Assembly: GCF_001570905.1 (NCBI RefSeq)
Contig: NZ_BCSO01000014.1
Coordinates: 1 to 45,816 of the forward strand
Length of the DNA: 45,816 nt
Source: [Zimmermannella] alba NBRC 15616
GTDB taxonomy: Bacteria; Actinomycetota; Actinomycetes; Actinomycetales; Microbacteriaceae
Reading direction: 5' to 3'
Below are positions 7,811-15,472 of this stretch, piece after piece (position 1 is the stretch's first letter; each line of letters starts with the position of its first letter). Under the pieces are notes generated by a model, which saw nothing but the letters and a program-made list of their open reading frames with translations, searched no databases and was not told where the DNA came from. The translations under genes were made by a program, and so were the position numbers.

Positions 7811-7886
7811 GAGGAGGGTCTTTCTGCGGCCGCACCGTTGTGGGTCGGTGGGCTCGGCACACGGGCCGTCGCGATCACCATCCTTG

Positions 7887-7918
7887 CGTGTTCTCGTTGC
7901 ACGCACGCAGAGAACACG
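7887..7918 (-). terminator. Terminator hairpin after the SGNH esterase gene
   Basis: CGTGTTCTC (7887-7895) pairs with GAGAACACG (7910-7918) around a 14-nt loop, just past the minus-strand stop at 7923. The loop is long, so confidence is moderate. Confidence 0.5.
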
Positions 7919-7922
7919 AGGT

Positions 7923-9185
7923 TCACTCACTCGTGTCGCGTGAGGAGGGCGTGCTCGTCGCCCGAACGCGTTGTACGACTCGCATCCGGCGCCGACGTTC
8001 CAACAGAAGCAGCGTGCCGCCGACGAGGACAATGCCGCCGAGCGAACCGAAAATTGCAGCGCGCCCATCCGGTTGCGCGGACTTCGCCGGGAGCGGCGGC
8101 ATCACGTTCATAGGCTCATGCGGCGTGCGCTCGAGTTCGGGATGCTTCGTCTGAATGGCATCCGCCGCCGTATTCGCCAGGTAGTTGTGTCCCGGCAGAT
8201 TCGGGTGAAGTGCCCCCTGCTGTGCCGTCGGCGGGTCAAGCGTCGTAATCGTGATACCTGCAATGTACGACTCGTGACGGGGCGCGCACACGCTGTGCTC
8301 CGACGATGCCTCCTCGGTGTTCACGAAGGTGAAACCGGCTGCACTCGCTTCTTCTTCAACAGTGCGGTTGAGTTCGCGCACGATCTCGGCGATGAAGGTG
8401 ATGTCCTCATCCGTGAAGGGCACTGAGTCGGGGGCGTAGCCGTCGAGACCGATCACAGGACGGAAGCATCCGTGCGCGGGAATCTTTCCGCCGACAGGGA
8501 CGACCGCGGGGTAACCGACGACGTAGATGTCGGCGTTCGGAGCCGCCTCGGCAACGGCCTGAAAGTTCCGCCGCAAGCCGTCACGCACGTTGTAGTCGAT
8601 GCGGTCCTTGAGGATGTTGCCCTCCGGGCGCTCGTAGACTTCCCGACAGTTCGGCGACTGGAAGGCGCCGTCCTCCCCCGCGACCGGGCCCTTCTCGTCG
8701 AGCGCGAGGCAGGCGCTCGCGATGTTGAAGAAGCCCGCATCGTTGCCGCCGATCGTGATCGTGACGAAGTCGGTGTTGTCGCTCAGCGCCTCGATCTGAA
8801 GGGGCGCCGTGGCACCGCCCGGGAGCGGCTGCGGATCCTGGGCAATGTTCGGTGTGGCGGCCCCGGTGCAGCTCCGGTCCTCAAGAGTGAAGCCGAATTG
8901 GCTCGCGAGCTGGTGCGGGTAGTTGTTGTAGGACTGCCAGCAGGTGGGCTGCGGGCTGCCCGTTTCCGGCAGAAGGCCGTACCCCGAGGCGTAGGAGTCG
9001 CCGAGCGCGACGTATTCAATGGGGTCGCTCGCGGTGGCCTCACCCGAAGTTGCTGTTGCAGGTGGGGTGTTCGCGTCGCGCGCTAAGGTGTCCACGGCCA
9101 GCGCGTTCTCCGGCGCGACGAGCGCAGCACAGAGCGCGAACAGAGTCATGACACCGGCCGCCAATGAGCGTGGGAGCGTGCGCAT
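7923..9185 (-). CDS. Secreted, membrane-anchored SGNH (GDSL) esterase/lipase
   Basis: 420 residues: a signal peptide (SLAAGVMTLFALCAALVAP), a short Thr/Ala spacer, an SGNH hydrolase domain, and a C-terminal membrane helix (GSLGGIVLVGGTLLLL) followed by RRRR. Block I is VALGDSYASG (catalytic Ser), block III TIGGNDAG, and block V ALHPNLPGHN (catalytic His). Four or more cysteines in the domain fit an exported, disulphide-bonded enzyme of the streptomycete SGNH lipase type. The substrate is probably a lipid or acyl ester. There is no LPxTG/LAxTG motif, so anchoring is by the helix itself. The start is ATG 9185; the gene is divergent from the permease. Confidence 0.9.
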   Translation of the reverse strand: MRTLPRSLAAGVMTLFALCAALVAPENALAVDTLARDANTPPATATSGEATASDPIEYVALGDSYASGYGLLPETGSPQPTCWQSYNNYPHQLASQFGFTLEDRSCTGAATPNIAQDPQPLPGGATAPLQIEALSDNTDFVTITIGGNDAGFFNIASACLALDEKGPVAGEDGAFQSPNCREVYERPEGNILKDRIDYNVRDGLRRNFQAVAEAAPNADIYVVGYPAVVPVGGKIPAHGCFRPVIGLDGYAPDSVPFTDEDITFIAEIVRELNRTVEEEASAAGFTFVNTEEASSEHSVCAPRHESYIAGITITTLDPPTAQQGALHPNLPGHNYLANTAADAIQTKHPELERTPHEPMNVMPPLPAKSAQPDGRAAIFGSLGGIVLVGGTLLLLERRRRMRVVQRVRATSTPSSRDTSE

Positions 9186-9296
9186 TTCACTCAGTCTGGC
9201 GAAGCCACCTGAACGTCTTCCGCCAGCAGGATGCGTCGTTCGCCTGCATCCTGTCAGCCTCGCGCGGAAAATCGCGGCACGCGACATGGCAAACTG

Positions 9297-9324
9297 TTGT
9301 GGACACGATGCGGTCACCTACACT
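9297..9324 (+). promoter_or_regulatory. Sigma-A-type promoter of the permease gene
   Basis: TTGTGG (9297-9302), a 16-nt spacer and TACACT (9319-9324) lie about 75 nt before the permease start. The region between the SGNH and permease genes holds no other obvious structure. Confidence 0.5.
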
Positions 9325-9399
9325 TCGCGTAGCCCGATGTCAGGTCCGCCATTCTGCAACGAGGCGTGAATGGCCTGTGTCGTGTTCAAGGAGGAGCAC

Positions 9400-10857
9400 A
9401 TGACCACACAAGAGACCGCGCCCGCGGCCGCGTCGACCATCGACAAGCCGACGCTCGCGACTACCGAATCGAGCCTCGAGAAGGGCTCTCTCGAGCAGAA
9501 GCTCACGCCTGGACAGCTCACGATGATGAGCCTCGGTGGCGCAATTGGTGCGGGCCTGTTCGTCGGCTCGGGCGCAGCCATCGCCGTTGCCGGCCCCGCG
9601 GTGCTCATTGCCTATGTCATTGCCGGCCTCATCATCATCGCGATCATGCACATGCTCGGCGAGATGGCGGTTCGTGAGCCAGCTTCCGGTGCCTTTTCTG
9701 TGTTTGCCGAACGCGCGATGGGCCGCATCGTCGGCACGACCGTGGGATGGCTGTACTGGGTGCAGCTCATCATCGTCATCGCCGCTGAAGCGCTCGGTGC
9801 AGCCGCCGTCATGGCCGGTTGGTTCCCGACGCTCGGCGTAGGCGGCTGGGTCATCGCCTTCGTGGCGCTCTTCACGGTGCTCAACCTCTTGAACGTCAAG
9901 CACTACGGCCGCGTCGAGTTCTGGTTCGCTGGGCTCAAGGTCGTCGCGATTCTCGCCTTCCTCGTCCTCGGCGGGGCGCTCCTGTTCGGCCTCATCCCGG
10001 GTGTCCCCTCCCCCGGCCTCTCGAATCTCGTTCCGCCAGAAGGCTTTGCGCCGACGGGAATCCTCGGTATCGCCTCGGCACTCCTCATCGTCATGTTCGC
10101 CTTCGGCGGCACGGAGGTTGCAGCGATCGCGGCGGCTGAAACCGAGAACCCCAAGTCGAGCATCCAGCGCGCGGTGCGATCGGTGCTCTTCCGCATCCTC
10201 GTGTTCTACATCTGCTCGATCCTCGTCATCGTGTTGGCACTCCCGTGGAATGACCCGGCTGTTGAGGCAGGGCCCTTCGCCGCGGTGCTCGAACTCACGA
10301 ACATCCCAGCGGTTGAGACGATCATCCAGATCATTGTCGTGGTCGCGCTCCTCTCGGCACTCAACGCGAACCTTTACGCGGCCTCGCGCATGATCTTCTC
10401 GCTCGCTCGCCGCGGGAACGCGCCTGCGTTCCTCGGCCGTGTCTCGCCGAACTCGGTGCCACGCATCGCCGTCATTGCATCGGTGCTTGTGGGCTTCGCC
10501 ACGGGTGTTATTGCGCTCTTCAACCCGGACGAAGACCTCCTCGTGCCGTTGCTCAACATCATCGGTTCGACGATCATCCTGCTGTGGATCTCGATTTCCG
10601 TGTCGTTCATCATCCTGCGCCGCCGCGGCGAGCGCCGAGGTGAACAACTCGACTACCGACTCCCCTTCGGCTATGGCTTCGCAGCGATCGCACTGCTCGG
10701 GCTCGGCCTCATCATGGTGCTCTCGGCCTTCGACCCGGTTGCAGGTGGGCAGCTCTTCGCCACGATCGCGCTCTCGCTCGTCATTGGTGCGGTGACGGCC
10801 GTCGTATTCCTCGCGCGCGGAACGAAGCGCCCGAGCGATCGCGTCCACAAGTTCTAG
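9400..10857 (+). CDS. APC-family amino acid permease
   Basis: 485 residues with about 12 hydrophobic segments. The first helix carries SLGGAIGAGLFVGSG, the substrate-backbone motif of the amino acid-polyamine-cation superfamily (AAT subgroup). Later segments hold AFGGTEVAAIAAAETENP, also typical of AAT transporters such as GABA, aromatic or D-Ala/Gly permeases. It would import an amino acid with protons; the substrate cannot be read from sequence. The start is ATG 9400 (MTTQET), directly after AAGGAGGAG. The first 35 residues form a polar cytoplasmic tail. It is a single gene between its promoter at 9297 and a terminator at 10873. Confidence 0.9.
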   Translation: MTTQETAPAAASTIDKPTLATTESSLEKGSLEQKLTPGQLTMMSLGGAIGAGLFVGSGAAIAVAGPAVLIAYVIAGLIIIAIMHMLGEMAVREPASGAFSVFAERAMGRIVGTTVGWLYWVQLIIVIAAEALGAAAVMAGWFPTLGVGGWVIAFVALFTVLNLLNVKHYGRVEFWFAGLKVVAILAFLVLGGALLFGLIPGVPSPGLSNLVPPEGFAPTGILGIASALLIVMFAFGGTEVAAIAAAETENPKSSIQRAVRSVLFRILVFYICSILVIVLALPWNDPAVEAGPFAAVLELTNIPAVETIIQIIVVVALLSALNANLYAASRMIFSLARRGNAPAFLGRVSPNSVPRIAVIASVLVGFATGVIALFNPDEDLLVPLLNIIGSTIILLWISISVSFIILRRRGERRGEQLDYRLPFGYGFAAIALLGLGLIMVLSAFDPVAGGQLFATIALSLVIGAVTAVVFLARGTKRPSDRVHKF

Positions 10858-10872
10858 CCATGAGGTGACATC

Positions 10873-10905
10873 GACGGGGCGGCATCCAACGGGTGCCGCC
10901 CCGTC
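10873..10905 (+). terminator. Terminator of the permease gene
   Basis: A 12-bp stem pairs GACGGGGCGGCA (10873-10884) with TGCCGCCCCGTC (10894-10905) around a 9-nt loop, 16 nt after the stop codon. Confidence 0.75.
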
Positions 10906-10964
10906 CGGTATGATGAACAGACCGCGCGAACGCGCCCCTGTCAACGTTTGCTAGGAGAACCCCC

Positions 10965-11144
10965 GTGAGCTTCCTTCTCACTGCGCTGTGCGCTGCCATC
11001 TTTGTTGCTGGCCTTTGGTGCTACGGCCTTGCCTTCCAGATCGACAACGACATGCTGCAGCTGCTCACCTTCGTTGCTGGCATGTTCCTCAACGCCATTG
11101 CCTTTTTCATCCCGTGGCAGCTCACGGGACACAGCCGCAAATAA
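10965..11144 (+). CDS. Small two-helix membrane protein
   Basis: A 59-residue protein from GTG 10965, placed 7 nt after AGGAGA. It has two hydrophobic segments (LLTALCAAIFVAGLW and LTFVAGMFLNAIAFFIP) split by a short polar turn (FQIDNDMLQ), and a basic tail (TGHSRK). Codon use is fully GC3-biased like its neighbours, and a strong terminator follows, so it is very likely real. I do not recognise a family. It is an independent unit: a terminator lies on each side. Confidence 0.7.
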   Translation: MSFLLTALCAAIFVAGLWCYGLAFQIDNDMLQLLTFVAGMFLNAIAFFIPWQLTGHSRK

Positions 11145-11182
11145 TCCTCGCATCGTTCGTGCCTGGCACGGCGAGTATCGAC

Positions 11183-11212
11183 AAAACGCCGTGCCTTTGA
11201 GCGCGGCGTTTT
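11183..11212. terminator. Terminator with T-tract
   Basis: AAAACGCCG (11183-11191) pairs with CGGCGTTTT (11204-11212). An alternative stem, GGCACGGCG (11165-11173) with CGCCGTGCC (11187-11195), overlaps it. Together they form a compact end for the small membrane-protein gene; the A and T ends would let it act in both directions. Confidence 0.7.
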
Positions 11213-11247
11213 GCTCAGCCTCTCCTTCTCTCCCCCGCGAGGCCATC

Positions 11248-11721
11248 ATGGGTCACTTTTCCCCGCAGCTGGACATGTCGATGAGGACAAGCATCTCCAC
11301 ACGTGCACTCTGGTTCGCGTGCTGGGATGCAGCGATCCTGAGTGAGTGGTGGCCAGAGCTCACCATCGCGAAAAAGGTTGGTGGCCGGATCGAAGTCGCG
11401 GAAGTGCCGTATAAGCGGAAGAAGTACCGCCACGTCTCCGGGCGGCTGCTCAAACTCAAACCCGGTGAACACGCTCGCTTCGAGTGGCGAACGAAAGGTC
11501 GCGACGCAACAACCACCGTCGACGTGTACGTCTCACAGTCGAAGAAGAAGTCGCGGCTGCGGATCGTCGAATCAGGCTTTACCAAGGATGATTACGCCGC
11601 CATTGAGGTCGAGCGCATGCGCGACTTCTGGCGTGATCGTGCTGGTGACCTCCAGGAGTGGCTCGAGGCGCCCGGCAATGCCGAACGCCTCGAAGCTGCA
11701 GCGAAGGCCGCTGCAAAGTAG
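11248..11721 (+). CDS. SRPBCC-fold protein (AHSA1/START-like)
   Basis: 157 residues. The layout fits a small SRPBCC ligand-binding domain. An early helix ends in SEWWPELTIAKKVGGRIEV, where many AHSA1 proteins have a L..WW...... motif. Beta strands then include HARFEWRTKGRDATTTVDVYV and SRLRIVESGF, and a long C-terminal helix follows (IEVERMRDFWRDRAGDLQEWLEA). The RIVESGF-then-helix order is typical of Activator of Hsp90 ATPase homologue 1-like proteins. The ligand is unknown. The start is ATG 11248 behind a short GAGG; codons upstream in the same frame do not look coding. It is a single gene converging on the SDR gene. Confidence 0.65.
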   Translation: MGHFSPQLDMSMRTSISTRALWFACWDAAILSEWWPELTIAKKVGGRIEVAEVPYKRKKYRHVSGRLLKLKPGEHARFEWRTKGRDATTTVDVYVSQSKKKSRLRIVESGFTKDDYAAIEVERMRDFWRDRAGDLQEWLEAPGNAERLEAAAKAAAK

Positions 11722-11730
11722 CGCGAAGTC

Positions 11731-12510
11731 TTAGGCGCCTTCGGTGTTGAAGGAGCTCACGTCGCCGATGAGGATGATGTGGTCTTCCGGAACCGGGGCC
11801 ACCGTCGCCTTGGCGACCTCGGCCGCGAACTCCTGCACGTTGTAGAGTCGACCGGCCTGCTTGCGGCGCTCGTCGATGGCACCCGGGTTGAGGCGGTTGA
11901 GGAGCGTCGCGGTGATCGTGCCTTCGATCATGTCGCCCGAGACGACCACAAACTCGACGTTCTGTTCGGCCATCGTCGGCACGAGTTCGAGGAGGGCGTC
12001 CTCTCCGGCACGCTTCGACTCGGCGACGGGACGGTATTCCTCCATCGTCGGGGTCGTGCGGATGAAGTGCGCCTGGTGGCTCGTGACGAACACGACGCGG
12101 CCACCTTCGTTCATGAGTTCGAGCGCCGCCTGCAGTGTGTTCACCTGGGCGTCGCGGTTGAGTTTGAGGGCGTAGTCCTCTTCCATTCCGGATTCCATGC
12201 CGCCGGACGCGTTGAGGATGAGGAGGTCAAGCCCGCCGTACTCCTGACGGATTGCCTCAAACATGGCCTCGAGCGAGCCCTGATCGGTGAGGTCCGCCCC
12301 AACAGCCATGGCGGTGGCACCCTGCTCGGTGAGCTCGCTCACGAGCTTCTGTGCGCGGGCTTCCTTGTTGCGGTAGTTCACGACGACCTTGGCACCTGCT
12401 TCGGCGAGGAAGCGGACGGTGTCGGCGCCGACACCGCGCGAGGAGCCGGTGACGAGGGCACGACGCCCCTCGAGCGAACCAGGGGCAAGCGGAGACTGAG
12501 TTGCAGACAT
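11731..12510 (-). CDS. SDR-family oxidoreductase with atypical active site
   Basis: 259 residues with a Rossmann fold: TGSSRGVG is the cofactor glycine motif, VNYRNKEAR suggests NADPH preference, GADLTD is the adenine-ring contact, and LILNASGG corresponds to the NAG motif. The catalytic region reads TSHQAHF (Ser candidate), then YRPVAESKRAGE. In classical SDRs the Tyr is four residues before the Lys; here that place is Val, and a Tyr lies seven before. I recall a conserved actinobacterial subgroup with the same pattern, so this is likely a natural variant and not damage. The substrate is unknown. The start is ATG 12510, with a TATGCT box 7 nt upstream (leaderless type). Confidence 0.85.
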   Translation of the reverse strand: MSATQSPLAPGSLEGRRALVTGSSRGVGADTVRFLAEAGAKVVVNYRNKEARAQKLVSELTEQGATAMAVGADLTDQGSLEAMFEAIRQEYGGLDLLILNASGGMESGMEEDYALKLNRDAQVNTLQAALELMNEGGRVVFVTSHQAHFIRTTPTMEEYRPVAESKRAGEDALLELVPTMAEQNVEFVVVSGDMIEGTITATLLNRLNPGAIDERRKQAGRLYNVQEFAAEVAKATVAPVPEDHIILIGDVSSFNTEGA

Positions 12511-12517
12511 GGCTCTC

Positions 12518-12523
12518 AGCATA
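12518..12523 (-). promoter_or_regulatory. -10 box, leaderless start of the SDR gene
   Basis: TATGCT on the minus strand ends 7 nt before ATG 12510. There is no Shine-Dalgarno sequence in between. Confidence 0.45.
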
Positions 12524-12585
12524 ACGACGTCCCGTCCCGGCGAGCTGGACTCGTATGCTGTCCGCGAGTGTGTCGAGGAGGATGA

Positions 12586-13344
12586 ATGTCCGAGTGGTTT
12601 GACGAGGTGCATCACCGGGTTCTCGCCCATCGAGGTCTCGCGCTCGATGCCCTCGAAAACTCGCTCCGAGCGCACCAGGCTGCCGTGGCCCTCGGCATCA
12701 CGCATCTTGAATGTGACGCGCGTGCCACCCGTGACGGCGTTGCGGTCCTGTGGCACGACGAAACACTCGAACGCGTCGACGGCGGCGACGACAAGGTGGC
12801 GGAGCTCAGCCTGGAGGAGCTTGCAGCGCGAGGAAAGGGCGACTGGCGCATCTCGACGGTGGCCGAGGTATTGGAGGCGCTCCCCCATGCACGGTTCAAC
12901 ATTGACGTGAAGTCACGGGATGCCGTCGAGCCGCTCGCTCGTGCGATCCACGAAGCTCACGCGGAGCACCGTGTCCTCGTGTGTTCTTTTGACGAGGGAC
13001 GGCGCCGGGCCATCCACCGCCTCGTGCCCAACGCCGCCACGAGTGCGTCGGGACGTCAGCTTATGCTAGCCTTCCTCGCGCTCGAACTCGGGTGGGATCG
13101 TCTTGCGGGGCGCATCCTCCGAGGCTGCGATGCACTCCAGATCCCGGAGCGGGCCGCGGGCATCACGCTCGTCTCGCCGCCTCGCCTGGCGAAATGGAAG
13201 CGTCATGTGCGCGAGATTCATGTGTGGACCGTGAACGAGCCGAGCGAGATGCGACGGCTCTGGCAACTCGGCGTCGAAGGTATCGTCACCGACCGGGCCG
13301 ATCTCGCTCTCCAGGTGCGATCAAGCCTTGAACGGCGCCCATAG
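12586..13344 (+). CDS. Glycerophosphodiester phosphodiesterase (GDPD family)
   Basis: 252 residues forming a GDPD TIM barrel. VLAHRGLALDALENSLRA holds the HR(G) and E(N) residues. ECDARATRDGVAVLWHDETLER follows, with the E-x-D metal site and the catalytic second His. The barrel ends HVWTVNEPSEMRRLWQLGVEGIVTD. It hydrolyses glycerophosphodiesters to glycerol-3-phosphate and an alcohol. There is no signal peptide, so it acts in the cytosol. The start is ATG 12586, directly after GAGGAGGATGA. It is divergent from the SDR gene and upstream of rbpA, which has its own promoter. Confidence 0.92.
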   Translation: MSEWFDEVHHRVLAHRGLALDALENSLRAHQAAVALGITHLECDARATRDGVAVLWHDETLERVDGGDDKVAELSLEELAARGKGDWRISTVAEVLEALPHARFNIDVKSRDAVEPLARAIHEAHAEHRVLVCSFDEGRRRAIHRLVPNAATSASGRQLMLAFLALELGWDRLAGRILRGCDALQIPERAAGITLVSPPRLAKWKRHVREIHVWTVNEPSEMRRLWQLGVEGIVTDRADLALQVRSSLERRP

Positions 13345-13367
13345 CGCATCGAATTCCGCACCATTCC

Positions 13368-13394
13368 GGGAATACCCAAGCTCTTCCCGGAGTT
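13368..13394 (+). promoter_or_regulatory. Sigma-R (SigH)-type promoter upstream of rbpA
   Basis: GGGAAT (13368-13373), exactly 18 nt, then GTT (13392-13394). This is the consensus of the thiol-oxidative-stress sigma factor of actinobacteria (GGAAT-N18-GTT). rbpA of Streptomyces coelicolor is a known sigma-R target, so element and gene agree. Transcription would begin near 13400, giving a leader of about 75 nt. Confidence 0.75.
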
Positions 13395-13474
13395 TCACGA
13401 TAGACAAGAGGCACACAGCGCGTCGTCGCTGTCGACTGGCGGTGAGTCAGCGCGGACATGAGAGGAGGCCACTG

Positions 13475-13840
13475 ATGGCCGATCGAAGCCTGCGGGGCAT
13501 GCGCCTCGGGTCACAGAGTTTGCAGAGTGACGAGGGCGTTGTCTTCGTTGAGCGTCAATTGCGGAGCTACGTCACGGATGAGGGCGAGACCTTCGTCGTG
13601 ACGTTTGCTGCCGACGCCGAGGTGCCCGAAGTGTGGCCCTCGCCGAAGACGGGCAATGAGGGGCGACTCCTCGACGACGCCGGCAACAAGGTCCAGTACG
13701 AGGCCCCGACAGAGAAGCCGCAGCGCACGCATTGGGACATGCTGCTCGAGCGTCGCTCGCGCGAAGAGCTCGAAGAGATCCTCAACGAGCGTCTCAACTA
13801 TCTCCGTGAGCGTCGCGGCACGAAGAAGAACGACGCCTAA
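13475..13840 (+). CDS. rbpA: RNA polymerase-binding protein RbpA
   Basis: 121 residues. MADRSLRGMRLGSQS at the start and TEKPQRTHWDMLLERRS, then REELEEILNERLNYLRERRG at the end are highly conserved in actinobacterial RbpA. The N-terminal tail and core domain (residues 1-75) bind core RNA polymerase, the basic linker contacts promoter DNA, and the C-terminal helix pair (about 90-118) binds the primary sigma factor and stabilises open complexes. No cysteines are present in the core, so it would not bind zinc. The start is ATG 13475, after AGAGGAGG. A sigma-R-type promoter precedes it, suggesting induction by disulphide stress. It converges on lnt, as rbpA and the ppm1/lnt gene are neighbours in mycobacteria. 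Confidence 0.97.
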   Translation: MADRSLRGMRLGSQSLQSDEGVVFVERQLRSYVTDEGETFVVTFAADAEVPEVWPSPKTGNEGRLLDDAGNKVQYEAPTEKPQRTHWDMLLERRSREELEEILNERLNYLRERRGTKKNDA

Positions 13841-13860
13841 CGCACAGCCAACATAGCGTG

Positions 13861-13888
13861 TGAGCGCGGGCCTTCGGGCTCGCGCTCA
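13861..13888. terminator. Shared terminator between rbpA and lnt
   Basis: TGAGCGCGGGCC (13861-13872), a TTCG loop, then GGCTCGCGCTCA (13877-13888), with one G-T pair. It sits between two converging genes and overlaps the last codon of lnt. Confidence 0.7.
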
Positions 13889-15472
13889 TTGCGTTGCACG
13901 ACGCTTCCCGGCGCGAGGCCAGTACGTGATGACCATGAGGAGGCCACCGAGCGCGAGCGCCCGGCTCACACCCTCCCCGATCACCATGGCGGGCGTGCTG
14001 CCCTGAACCGCGGGAACCTCGAGAAGCATTGCGCCGTCGTCAAACCAGTTGAGCGCCGCGACTTCGCGACCGGCACCGTCGTAGGCGGCGCTCCAGCCCA
14101 CAGTTGACGCCTGCACCGTCCAGCGGCCCGTCTCAACGGCGCGAATCCGCGCGAAGGAGACTTGCTGGGCGGCTTCATCGGTGCGGTCAAAGTCAGCGTT
14201 GTTCGTCGGCAGGAGGAGGAACTCAGCGCCCTCCCCCACTGACTGGCGGACCACTCCATCCTCGATGACGTCAAAGCAAATAAGCACGCCGGCGCGATGC
14301 CCCGCGACGCTGACCGTGGCCGGGTCGGTGCCCGGGGAATAGCCGCGGCCCACCATCCCGATGAGGTCGGGCGCGAGCGCGTAGTAGAAGTCGCGGTCGG
14401 GAATGTATTCGCCGAACGGCACCGGGCGCTTCTTGGAGGTCTCCGCACCCCAGCCGGATGCGGAGCTCCACTCAAACTGCGTGTTGAAGTACTGCTCGCT
14501 CTTGCCGCGTCCTGTGACCGTCACCGTGTTAGCGAGAATCGGGGCATCACCGTAGCGCGCGGAGAGATCGTTCAAGGCTTCCTCGGCAGCCGCGTGATAC
14601 TGCGGGCCAAGATCGGCCGAACCTTCGGGCCACAGGATGAGTTCGGGCTGCCACGTGCTTGGCACATGCGCTTCGGTCACGCGGATGTGGCTCGCAAGCA
14701 CCTGGCCCGGAGCACCCGAGGTGAAGTATCCCGCCTCCGGGGTGTTCCCTTGCACGGCGGCGACACGGACGGTGCCGTTGCTCGGGAGTGAGCACGGCGG
14801 GATGAGGACAAGGACAGCGCAGGCAGCGGCGACCGTCGAAGCGAGCTCGAAGGTGCGCCACCGGGACATCGCGCGGAGCTTCGGGGCACTGCTCGAGGTC
14901 TGGATGGCGTGACGCAGGACGGCTAGGCCAAGCAGCGACATCCACACCATGAGGAAGCCGAGGCCGTCAATCCCGAGCCAGGCCACAACATCCAAGAACG
15001 GGCCATTCGATTGGCTCTGCGCGATGCGGCCCCACGCGAATCCGCCATAGGGGAATCGATTCGCGACGAACTCCCGCAGCATCCAGACGAGTGCGAGCGC
15101 GAGCGGCTCAGCGATGAGCATGCCGCGCTCTCCCGGTGCGCGGCGCTGTATGCCGCGCATGACCGCAGCGAGGAGCATCCCGCCCACGGCGAAGGAGAGC
15201 GTCATGACCGCGGTGAGTGCGAGCCAGGGAATCGGCCCCAGGAAGCGTGACGACCACGACACGAGCGGGCCGTAAAAGGCAGCACCTGCGATGGCACTGA
15301 GCACGAAGGCCGAGCCAAAGCCTCGCCCCCGCAGTGCCGTGACAAGCAGCGGTGGCGCCACGAACGCGAGTGGCCACAGGCTGGCGCCCGGGAACGAGAG
15401 TGCGAGCGAGAGCCCAGCGCACATAGCAAGCGCCGCGCACTCCCACCAGGGGCGTCGGATGGCGTCGATCAC
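13886..15472 (-). CDS. lnt: Apolipoprotein N-acyltransferase Lnt
   Basis: 528 residues. About seven membrane segments (residues 10-230) precede a nitrilase-like domain. The catalytic triad is visible: Glu283 in LILWPEGS, Lys347 in TSKKRPVPFGEY, and Cys399 in VLICFDVIED. It adds the third acyl chain to the N-terminal cysteine of lipoproteins on the outer face of the membrane. Likely substrates in this window are the two FKBP lipoproteins of the same gene string and the lipoprotein at 34.3 kb. GTG 15472 overlaps the helY stop as GTGA, so the two are translationally coupled. Confidence 0.95.
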   Translation of the reverse strand: MIDAIRRPWWECAALAMCAGLSLALSFPGASLWPLAFVAPPLLVTALRGRGFGSAFVLSAIAGAAFYGPLVSWSSRFLGPIPWLALTAVMTLSFAVGGMLLAAVMRGIQRRAPGERGMLIAEPLALALVWMLREFVANRFPYGGFAWGRIAQSQSNGPFLDVVAWLGIDGLGFLMVWMSLLGLAVLRHAIQTSSSAPKLRAMSRWRTFELASTVAAACAVLVLIPPCSLPSNGTVRVAAVQGNTPEAGYFTSGAPGQVLASHIRVTEAHVPSTWQPELILWPEGSADLGPQYHAAAEEALNDLSARYGDAPILANTVTVTGRGKSEQYFNTQFEWSSASGWGAETSKKRPVPFGEYIPDRDFYYALAPDLIGMVGRGYSPGTDPATVSVAGHRAGVLICFDVIEDGVVRQSVGEGAEFLLLPTNNADFDRTDEAAQQVSFARIRAVETGRWTVQASTVGWSAAYDGAGREVAALNWFDDGAMLLEVPAVQGSTPAMVIGEGVSRALALGGLLMVITYWPRAGKRRATQ

